This document shows, piece after piece, positions 54,701 through 64,000 of a stretch of 64,000 nt of DNA; the first letter of the stretch is position 1, and each line of letters starts with the position of its first letter. Location: the NCBI RefSeq assembly GCF_000189635.1, contig NW_002476434.1, positions 124,001 to 188,000 of the forward strand, in the 5' to 3' direction. Position numbers and translations under genes: made by a program. A model generated the notes under the pieces. That model saw only the letters and a list, made by a program, of their open reading frames with translations. It had not been told where the DNA came from and did no database searches. The DNA is from Tetrahymena thermophila SB210. Lineage: Eukaryota; Ciliophora; Oligohymenophorea; Hymenostomatida; Tetrahymenidae.

Positions 54701-55336
54701 ATTTTCTTATAGGCTATTCACTGAACCATTGACTTCTATCTAAACTAATTAATTTTAACCTTCTTAACTTTCAATTTAATTCATATTTTCTTAATCTTAG
54801 TTATGTTATTCATTACTATTATTATTATCAGGTAAATCTTTTTTATTGAAATTCTGATAATCTTCTTGTCCATCAAGTGCTTCTTTATTTTAAGATATAA
54901 TTTCTTCATTTAAGTTATCTTTTTGTACTTATTTATTTTCATTTATATTTTAATTAATTTAATATTCTAATTCTTAATTGCTTGTATCATGAGTTTCACT
55001 AGATTCCCTTTCTCGTTGTTGAAAGTGCTACTCTGTAAAATGTATAGTTTAGTCTTAATTATTTTCATCCTACAAGTTTTATTGAGGTTAAACCTATGTT
55101 TGATCGTTTCTTGGTAAGTCTTGCTCATTTGTATTTTATTATTGAAATTCATTAAAATCATTTTAAGTTAAATTATTTTTATTTGTTTAATGTTATTCTT
55201 CTACATTCTGATTTTGTTATTAAACATTGTCAAATTAAGAATTTTATTCTTCTTGAATATTAACCTCTTGTTGCATAGGAACTTCTTCCTAAACTATTGA
55301 TTGTGATGTATGTAAATCTGCTTCTCCTAATTCCAT
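51778..55336 (-). CDS. Domesticated piggyBac-type transposase with decayed catalytic triad
   Basis: Eight exons: 54563-55336, 53996-54480, 53194-53936, 52863-53119, 52628-52809, 52493-52568, 52118-52431, 51778-52063. All phases close, giving 1038 aa. Residues 1-258 are Q/N/E-rich. The piggyBac N-terminal domain shows EIQVYQALKILMGLQQ (378-393) then PYHQLFTNERF. In the DDE core, an Asp in SDQELVLISKKGK (Asp456) can align with the first catalytic Asp; the second site (family CDNWF) reads FQNEEFF with Gln525; no Asp is seen at the third. The core ends AIQNSYIIYSQ, matching the family's INSFIIYSHN. A zinc-binding cluster follows with C772, C775, C789, C792, C803, C806 and H811, as in piggyBac C-termini. 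A G/N/Y-rich tail with basic RRRR and KRRG patches closes it. In Tetrahymena, domesticated piggyBac proteins (Tpb2, Lia5) act in programmed DNA elimination; a similar non-catalytic, Lia5-like role is plausible. Confidence 0.85.
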
Positions 55337-56386
55337 TTTAAATTAATTAGTTTTCAAAGGGGATAACTTCTTAATGTTCTTTTCTAGGAAAATTAACTTT
55401 TGTTGTTTTTTTGTTAATTAAATAATATAATTTTTTGAATAAATTATAATTCAGTTTTGAAATAAGGGGACTGACTTCTTATAAATATTTAATTTACTTT
55501 CTTTTATAAACAATTAAAAATACCCAATTATAATTCTAATAATTTGATTACAAAAAAATTTTTTATCAAAAAATTAGAGTGATTTGGCTAAAATTTCTGC
55601 AGTCGATATTTTTCAAATATAAAAAATTTTAATAATCAACCCTCCAATTTATAAAAATTGAATTATTATTTTTATTTAAATAAATCTAATTGATAGACAA
55701 AACATAAAAACTTTAAATCAACGAATATTAAGAATTCTAAATATCTTTGAAATTAATTTTCACTTCTCTAATTTCTTTGAATAATAATAATAATTAAATG
55801 TAAAAAAGTTTTATGAATAAAAAATAATTTGGTATCCACAAAAGCATAAATACGTTGATAAATGGATGAATTGAAATATTTTAAATCATTAAATAATAAC
55901 TGCTAACTTATTTTATTTTGTGTTTGTTACATTATGGATAAAGTTATATTGATTTACTGGTTGAAAGTCAAAAATTTCAAATAATTTTCAATTGATAAAT
56001 TGAATTTGAAATGAATTATTTAAATAAGAATATTTTCTATGAATTATATTTAGAAATAATAAGCTATTAATAAACATAAATTTAAATTATTTCATAACAT
56101 GTTTCATTTCTAATTGTAAGTAAACTGTATTATTATTTCAATTTTAAGTTAATTGTTTAAATATTTATTATTAAAATTATTTAATAAATATGAAAAATAA
56201 TATTTTAAGAGAGCTCTTTATTTATGAAAAATACTTATTAATCAAATAGAAATAAATTTGCAAAATAATATTATAATTTTTATATAATTTCTTGGATATT
56301 TTCATATAAAAGGCATAATTTTATTTATTGAAAATGCCAGCTAATTATTTATTCTTTTTCAAAATTTAAACTTAAATGGAAAACTC
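55337..56386. other. Intergenic gap
   Basis: About 1 kb upstream of the piggyBac-derived gene and downstream of the MORN pseudokinase gene. AT-rich; no terminal inverted repeats resembling a piggyBac element were noticed, and no TTAA-flanked structure can be singled out in such AT-rich DNA. Confidence 0.6.
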
Positions 56387-59300
56387 TCAGGCAATAAACT
56401 TATTTTGGTGCCATTGTCCTTGTAAGACATCTCCATTTAAGGTATAGAAAGTTCCTGCACCATTAACAAAATCTTTATAGAATGTTCCAACAAACTTTTC
56501 ACCATTAGAGAGGAATAAAGTACCATATCCTTCTTTGTTATCATCCTTAAATTAACCTTCGTACTTTGTCCAATATTCTTCAACATTGTCAAAATCGCTA
56601 AAATCATAGGGTTAGTTTAAGGGAGCAGGATTTTCATTGTAAAGAATTCCAAAACCTTCGAATTTATCATCTACCCAGTCACCATCATAAGCTGGTTTAC
56701 CACTTGCATAGCTTAAAATACCCTTGCCATGCATCTTATTTTCTCTCCATTCACCATCGAAAAGACCACCATCTTAATAGTAGAACTTACCTCTACCATG
56801 TCTCATTCCATTGAGTTTTTCTCCTTCATACTTAGAATTGTTAGAATAATTTTCAATAACATACTCCTTTTCTAATATTTAAAAAATTCATTAAATAAGT
56901 TTAACATTTAAAAGAAAAAGTCAATAAATATTTACCTTCTGTTTAGTACTCGTTAACTAATTAGGTTTCCTATTAATAAGATTAAGGCTGAGATTATCCA
57001 AATGATTATTATATATTACTAATTTTTTAAATAAGTGTTAAATTTTTATTATTTTTTTCAATATATTTACTATGTTTAAGTGTAAGGACTACTATTTGTT
57101 GCTCCTAAGTTAGATGTACCTACTGTTGATGTTTAGTAGGTATTTGAAACCTAAGAAGGATTGAATTGGGCAGTGTATTAGCTTTAAACTTAGGATACTT
57201 GAATATTTGGGTTTTAGTTAATGTTAAGACCTTAAAATTGATTATTTAAACTCTCGATAGGTTTACTGATATCATAATTACCACCAATATTAGATAAGTT
57301 AGCTGTATAGGTTTATGATGGAGTGTAAGCTTGATAGGAAGGAGTGACTGTATTATTAGCAATAGTTGTTGTAGTAGTTGTTGTATAGGTATTAACACCT
57401 GCTAAATTTGTGTTATTTTATGGTGCATCTACAGAGTTGTTAGAAATTTTAATGTCAGCAGTGTTAGAACTTAAACCAAGTTAAGACATGGTTTCCTTTT
57501 AGTTTCTATACTTAGCAAGAATGGCTTCTATTTCATCTGAAGCTAATTTAATATTAAAGCAAATATTAAATAAATAAATTGAGTTAAAATATCATAACTA
57601 TATATAATTATTTCGTTCGTTCGTTCATTGATTAGTAATCAACCAACTAATTTATTTTTAATTAATATTTGAAATTAATTATGTTAAAGTAATAAGGAGG
57701 GAGGGTTTCTCTTTTTTTATTTTTAGGTAATCTCAATTTTTTTTTCAAAATCAAATTTTTTGGAAAATTAAAGGAGGGAAAGAAATATTTTAATAAGTAT
57801 TTTAAAATTACGCTTATATGCATCGTAGCCAGTATTTGAAGTAGTGATTGTTGTTACAGGATTACTGTTTTTAACTGTAGTAGTTGTGGTAGTTGTAGTT
57901 GTTCCTGTAGCAATGTTGGTTTAGATAGGAGGCTAAGTCAAAGTAGTAGTGATACTTGGAGTATAGAAATTGGATCCACTATTCTATGCAACTTATGCTG
58001 AATATGGAGAAGAAATTAATTCGCTCTTGAGAGGTGGAGGAGCTGAACGCTTAATAGCTTCTTCAATTGATTCGTCCTTTTTAAGAATATGAGAGAGAGC
58101 TGGGGAAACATAAGTATTAGTAGCTGTGTATGAAGAAGTTGAACCAGCAGGAACGGTAGTATTTACAATAGATTATTTGGTGACTACAGGTTGAGTGTTA
58201 GATGTTGAAGTTTAATTTACTGTAGTTAAAGCAGGAGTTGTTAATGCAGGTGATGCATTCTATACTGCTACATTAGTTGTAGTAGAATTTAATCCAATAG
58301 TACTTCCATATGTGTTAGCACTAGGACCTGGAATATAGGAAAAATTATTTTCTTTTAATCCATAAGAAGTAGTCTAGTAAGGCTTACTCAAATCGGATGT
58401 AAATTAGGTATTTGTGCTAGTAGTTTATGCAACTGGTTGATATAACTATTCTTTAGTAGAAACATAATAACCAGCTCCAGTATTTGTATTGGATACTTCT
58501 GAACCTTTTTAGAGTTCATAAGTGTTAGTTGGCTAGAAAGTAGATGAATACTTTGATGTCGAAGTTGCTGGAGCAACTGAACTAGAATACTAAGTAAGTG
58601 GAGTGTAAGGTGCAATATTGACAGTTGGGTTAGTGTATGTAACAGTAGTAGTTGTAACTGGAGAGGTATATTTGGCTGTGTAGTCTTAATTTAAGGGAGG
58701 ACTAGTGTATGTTTAAGTAACATATGTGTTGGTTTATGGAAGAACATAATTATTAGATGTTGTAACAATTTAAGGCTAAATGTCAACACTTTGCTATTAC
58801 TATTGATAATAAGTGTCTCCTCCTCCAATAGCATTTCCAATATTTTCATCTGGAATAGCATTCTTAGAGTTTTGATCCTTTGGAATAAAGGTGATTGTAC
58901 TACCTTTATCTTCAGAATCTTTGAACATGCCTGCAGAGCTATAACCAGTAGGTTGATTAGACATTTTTTAGATAACTATCTAAGGCTATTGTTGAATTTA
59001 AACTTAAACTTAACCATAATTTGGATTAGCAGCTGATCTCTTCACTACTTCTTCCTCCTACTGTTAAAATTAATAATTTCTTGGGAAAGCCCGAATAAAA
59101 TTTTTTGAAAATAAAAAAATTGTCAAGGGTTATTTTAATTAAAAGGACAACATTATATAATATACTTAATATATTAAAACTGTTTAAACTCAATTTTATC
59201 TGTAAAAAAATAAATTTAAAATTCTCAATATTATATCTGAAAACTTGTTTATTTTAAATTAATAATTAATTACTTTTGGAACTGTTGTAGTCTTGATAGT

Positions 59301-60964
59301 TTTAGTAGTAATAACTTCATAAGGTTAGTAGGCTCTTTCAGGTGATTTAGTTACACTAGTTTAAGTAGTAGTGTATTCAACCTGCTTTTGAATTTAAGCA
59401 GAAGTATTTTCAGCTTATTAGAAAGTAGCTGTTTCTGCATATTCCTACTAGAGATTAATTTACTAGTAAAAATAAGCAATATCTTAACGATCATCAGCAT
59501 TAAAATTGAGCATATGGTACAAGTATTAGTAGAGAAGATCTCCGTAATTTTCTCTTACTTGATTTAATCTTTCGTGGAGTAAAGCTTCGTTGATTTAGAA
59601 AGTTTTATAATCATATAAGTCATCCAAAGGTTAAAGAAGAGCTGCATGAAGCATACACATACCAATACTGAAAACATCTGCCTTTTGTTAGTTGTATACT
59701 GGATTATACTATTGTTGGTACATGTCCTATTTTTTATTTATTTTTTAATTAAATTACATAAAATAATTTATAAATAGTAAAAACTATAAAAGATATTTAT
59801 TTTGAAAAAAAATCAATTAATTTAATGATATGTTTTCTATAAAAAAACCTCATTTAATTAAATTATGCATAAGTGTTGTAAAAAAATAAATGAATAATTT
59901 TTTTAATTCTAAATGAGGTTATTAAGAATTAAAACTTTGGTTAAACATATTTTAAGCTCTATAATTATAGGGTATATCATTTTAATTTTTAAATGTCAAA
60001 TAGAAATAAGAAACTGAAATTTATACATTAAGTAGTTCTGGGGAGATGTAGATACCTTAAGGAACGTTATTGGGACTAGAAAGAGCAGCAGGATATAAAC
60101 CTTATTAAGAGAAAAGAGTAGGATCAGCTAATTTTACAATTCCATTTGAAGTAATGTAGATTGTAGAAGGACGGATATTATTGTTGCTGAGCTTATTTTA
60201 GTATAAGAAATGAGCTCCTTAGATGCAGCTAGTTAAAATATTCCACATTTCCTCTTCACTAAAAGGCTGCTTTTAATCCTTAGATCTTTCTTGAACTTCT
60301 TATTCGAGAGTATTTTTGACATATTCAAATACTAAATAGACCTTAAAGAAAGTAGAGCAGAATTGGCTTTCCTTATTTTGTATGCAATCTTTAATATAAA
60401 AGATATTATCAATAAATTAAAACTTAAACAGTTTTCTTTAAAAAGAGTAGTTAATTATCAATTAAGTTAATTTTCTATTATTAATGGTGCTTTTAATCCT
60501 TTTAGTGATGAAAATAGCAAATTTTTAAGTTAAAAGTTAGAAAAATAATTTATTTTTTTTATTTTTTGTTTTGAAATTTATCAATTTTAATGGTATGCTT
60601 CATTTCAAAAAATTTTCAAGGATCTTTCATATTTTTTGGCATAATATTTTAAAATTCAACTTGTTAGACTACGAAGAGATTATAAAAAATATAGCTTAAA
60701 GCTAATTTTTAAATTACTATGAAGCTTAATCAAATTTGGATTGTCAAGTGCAAGTTTAGGTTTGAATTTCTCTATAGTTTTGGCAAATTCACTTTCATCT
60801 GTTAGATTAAACTCCTTTAAACCAACTTAGTTATCAGAGGACTTATCTTTCAAAATCTAAATATCTCCAAAAGAAGGATGGTTTAATTTCTCTTGCTACT
60901 AGAATTTTTAAAGGACTTGCTCGATTGTGTTTTAATCTTCACCTTTTGATTGTTCAGCTCCCAT
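56387..60964 (-). CDS. Myristoylatable pseudokinase fused to C-terminal MORN repeats
   Basis: Seven exons: 60718-60964, 60027-60388, 59274-59726, 57812-59060, 57071-57542, 56936-57018, 56387-56871. All phases close, giving 1116 aa. The N-terminus MGAEQSK fits an N-myristoylation site. A protein-kinase-like fold covers about 28-300: the beta-3 lysine survives (VGLKEF, Lys50) but the glycine loop is absent, HRDLKPEN is replaced by NNNIRPST (151-158, catalytic Asp to Asn) and DFG reads DPT (171-173). The following ADVFSIGMCMLHA matches kinase subdomain IX. Residues 355-930 are a Thr/Pro/Gln/Tyr-rich linker. The end (about 970-1116) has five or six MORN repeats of the YEGEK...GKG type. The MORN exon has no start codon of its own before the first repeat, and the small joining exon reads open in the right phase, so I treat it as one gene. 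A membrane or cortex-associated scaffold is likely. Confidence 0.82.
57611..57627. repeat. Short (TTCG)n run inside an intron
   Basis: About four TTCG units in the 269-bp intron (57543-57811) of the pseudokinase-MORN gene. The same intron has purine-rich runs, GGAGGGAGGG and AGGAGGGAAAG (about 57697-57780), that are unusual for this AT-rich genome. Confidence 0.8.
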
Positions 60965-62291
60965 TTTTCCTAAAACTGTTAATTTAATTTTGATTAATTA
61001 TTATAAAATAAAAAAGAAAAGATTCAGTTAAAATATTTTAAAATTAACGCGAGAATGAAAAGTTTGCTAACTATTAATTTTAAAACTATAATAACTCTTG
61101 AATTATCTTTCAATAACTTATTATAACTAGTAGTAATATTTGAATTACTTTGCTTTCAATATGAGTTCTTAAATTCTGCTAGATATTTTACAATAATCTT
61201 TCTATTTATTTCAATGATTCTGATTTTTTAATTTAAAATTTTCTAATTTTTAATTTTGATTTTTATTATCTTTTTAATATTCTTTGATAGAAAATCCTTA
61301 ATTTATTTATTTATTTATTAATTTGTTTGTTTATGGTGTTCTATTTTTTATAGTTGATTTTTTGAATTTCATTTATGAGTAGATAGATAGATACATCCAT
61401 GCATTGATTAATTCATTTAATTATTCAAAACCACTCCTGATCTGTTAATTTTTATTTTTTATTTATTTATCAACCTCTTCCATATCTATTTTCAAAATAT
61501 TATTGAAATAAAATCAGCTTAATTTATATATTAATTAACTAAAAAAATTATCTATTTAATGGAAAAAACTATAAACTGCTTTCTTATATTCGTTTTCAAA
61601 TTCTTTTCATTTAATAATTAAGATATTTACAAATAATTTTTTCATCATGTGTTTTATATTTTTGAAATTAAAGATTTTTATTATTTTTGGCAAAATCTAT
61701 TAATAAATTATTGCTTAGTTCTGGAGTAGAAAATAATCAATATATTTTTACATTTTCTATTGATTTTAAATTTTTAATTTTTTTTAATGACATATACAGA
61801 ACTTTTATTTTTATTTATATTTTGCTAAAATTAATTTTTATTATATAAAAAATTTTATTAAAAATATTTTTAATTAATTTGTTTGTGACTAAAAAAATCA
61901 TAAATTTTAAAATCAACTTATTTATTTTGATGAAATAAGAATTAATTTTAATTTTTATAAAAATAATTTTAATTTAAACAATCAATAATTTTTCATTTTT
62001 TATTCAAATTTGATAATAATTTTTTTTATTAAAATTGAAAAAAAAAATACAACAATAAAACTACCTTTGAAAGAAAACCATTTACTGAAATACATTTGTG
62101 TATAAAAAGATTTTTTATAGCAATTAATTCTGATTATGTTTTTGATGCCTTATTATTTATAGTCATTAATTTTAAATTAATTTTTGATAATAAAACAAGT
62201 TTTCTACAAAATTTACTTGATTAGATTTTAAAAAAATAACTTTTTGAGAAAAATGATAGATTAAATATTATTTGCCTGCGAACTTATTAAG
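60965..62291. other. Divergent intergenic region
   Basis: About 1.3 kb between two divergent starts, so it should hold both promoters. AT-rich, with short ATTT runs near 61303-61320. No gene or RNA recognised. Confidence 0.6.
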
Positions 62292-63119
62292 ATGACTCAA
62301 TAGCATCTTCTAGATTAGCTTGACACAAAGAAGAAAATGTAATATAATGAAAACTATGAGAATGAAAAAAATACATAGAACATAACTAACATAAAAAAGT
62401 ATATCTCTTATTAAATTGAATAAGCTGCAATTATGATGAAAATAGTATAAGAAATTTAATAAAATGAAGAACTTTTGATCTAAAAAGAATAGCAATTATT
62501 TAAAGAGGCATTTGAAAAAGAATTTAAAGTCGAATTTAAACTTACAAAACTTGCTTACGATTTATCAGTAGCAAACTACGAGGATGTGTGCTTTAAAAAT
62601 TTTGGCAGTGAGTTTAGAGTAGCAGAATGGACTGATTTAGAGGATATATTTTATGATTTAGAGGAAGCTAAAATAGACAATTTCGTAGAATACTTAGGTT
62701 TTAACAATTCACAAAATGATTTTGCAATAAAATATAATGGAAATCACAAATATTCTCAATCTAGATTTTATTTTGTATCATGGCACAATCATAAGAAACC
62801 AGACCTTTATCTTGCTCATGAAAACATCGATAATTACCTTTTAAGTTTAGGTTCATGGGTAGGAAGCAAGAGAATACTATGTATTAAAAAGTTAAAAGAA
62901 GAAACATAAGAAAATGAGATGTAATTATATATATAAATTATTAGATTTGTAAATTTATTTTTAAAAAAAGATCTATTAACGAAGAATGATCTGACCTTTA
63001 TTGAGTTAATTTTAAGAACATTATACTTTCAAATATTTATTTAAAATAAGATAATTTTATTAAATTTATTGCAAAAAGCATTCTAAATCAAGTTATATGC
63101 TAGTAAATATAAGTTATGA
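62292..63119 (+). CDS. Hypothetical protein, unrecognised family
   Basis: In the ciliate code a single frame of 275 codons runs from ATG 62292 to TGA 63117-63119. Residues 1-75 are Q/N/E/K-rich and helical, with stretches such as IVQEIQQNEELLIQKEQQLF. The central part (about 80-205) has balanced, globular composition with Trp, Tyr, Phe and His in good spacing (EWTDLEDIFYDLEEAK, FYFVSWHNHKKPDLYLAHE, LLSLGSWVGSKR), which argues for a real domain, but I do not recognise it. The last 65 or so codons after KLKEET look like background, so the true end may lie earlier through an unseen intron near 62910. No neighbour hints at its role. Confidence 0.65.
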
Positions 63120-64000
63120 TTACTGGTAAGCTATTTTTAGTTAAAATTATTGTTCAACAAAAAAATAATTTATTATATTAAAAAACTAAAATTTTAACTA
63201 AGTTATAAATTTAAGTAATGAATTACTAATTTCTTATATTTTTTTGTTGTAAAAAATATTTCTTAGAAATTAAAAATATTCTTTTAAGAAATCTATAAAA
63301 ATTTTCCTATTTTATTATTTAAATAGTTGAAATATAATTTAAAGTAGAGTCTTAAAATATTAAATCTACCAAATCATTATATATAAATTTAAGCTCACAA
63401 AAATGATTTTTCGGATAAATTTAAAAATATTATTTAATGAAAATATAATTAAAATAAGAAATGAAAAATATTTAGTTTTTAGATTTTATTTTTTAAAAAA
63501 TAGAATTTAATCAATCTATTTTTATCAGAATTAATATTACCATTAATACAAATAAAATCTTATAATAAAATATTGATATCAATCTGTATAGATGATAGGA
63601 TAGTGTTAAATTTAGAATAGATTTAAATTCTGCAATAATTTAATAATGGCCTTCGATGAAGGTAAGTAACATCTAATCAAGTTATTAGAATTAATGCTAA
63701 ATATAAATTTATTAATTATTTAAAAATTATACTGAATTATATAAACATATAATTTTTTATTATTTACATAACTAAGTTAGTTTTGGATAATAGAAATATC
63801 TTAAATTTCCAAATCTAGACTTTAAATACTTAAAATTATTGTTACTTTAAAATACTGATACACATTTGATGATTGATTTTTAACTAAATTAATATTATTG
63901 CATTGATTTTATTGTCAAATTTAGATATATTATAAGAAGGTATTAATTTATTTTTTTAATGTTATTGTTGTAAAATTGTTTGCTAATATTTAAATATTAA
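63120..64000. other. Right edge of window, AT-rich
   Basis: Mostly featureless AT-rich DNA. It contains a possible first exon at 63646-63661, listed separately. Confidence 0.55.
63646..63661 (+). CDS. Possible 16-base first coding exon of a gene running off the window
   Basis: ATGGCCTTCGATGAAG is followed immediately by GTAAGTAA, a strong 5' splice site. The C-ending codons (GCC, TTC) stand out from the flanks. Tiny first coding exons do occur here (39 bases in the eIF3h gene). No following exon can be identified before the window ends, so this is only a suggestion. Confidence 0.25.

Noticed and set aside
57058-57060. TGA that could end the pseudokinase gene before the MORN repeats
   Set aside because: A GTAAAT donor just before it, a phase-matched small exon and a MORN exon without its own start favour splicing past it, though this needs transcript proof.

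Overview
The window is nuclear DNA of a ciliate, most likely Tetrahymena or a close oligohymenophorean relative. Long reading frames are interrupted everywhere by TAA and TAG but not by TGA. When TAA/TAG are read as glutamine (ciliate nuclear code), known eukaryotic protein families emerge end to end, each closing on TGA. The DNA is very AT-rich, and genes are split by AT-rich GT...AG introns, most of 50-300 bp. All exon structures below were built by hand under this code and were accepted when splice phases closed and TGA was the only stop.

Layout. 1-12767 (+): 3' part of a giant Cys-rich / beta-helix-like / multi-pass membrane protein whose start lies before the window. 13103-15160 (-): ABCG half-transporter. 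15161-22754: an AT-rich desert holding one small secreted Cys protein (19461-19766, -) and an unusual GC-richer island (about 20881-21840). 22755-28850 (-): nephrocystin-4, a ciliary transition-zone protein, with a Q/N/Y/G-rich tail. 29501-32578 (-): intronless protein with cyclic-nucleotide-binding-like folds. 34076-37557 (-): Q/N/S-rich orphan. 39073-39705 (+): ER membrane thioredoxin-like protein. 40652-42293 (+): eIF3h. 42883-44765 and 45223-46780 (both -): tandem S28 serine peptidases, the second lacking catalytic residues. 47569-50782 (+): B-box / AT-hook / helix-turn-helix nuclear protein. 51778-55336 (-): domesticated piggyBac transposase with a decayed catalytic triad. 56387-60964 (-): pseudokinase fused to MORN repeats. 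62292-63119 (+): orphan.

Themes. Two genes (nephrocystin-4 and possibly the MORN pseudokinase) suit a heavily ciliated cell. The B-box/HTH protein and the piggyBac-derived protein are convergent neighbours, and both look like DNA- or chromatin-binding proteins. In ciliates, domesticated piggyBac proteins are known to serve programmed genome rearrangement, so this pair is the most interesting place in the window. Three enzymes have turned into apparent pseudoenzymes (S28 peptidase, protein kinase, transposase). No tRNA, rRNA, CRISPR array, telomere or intact mobile element was recognised.
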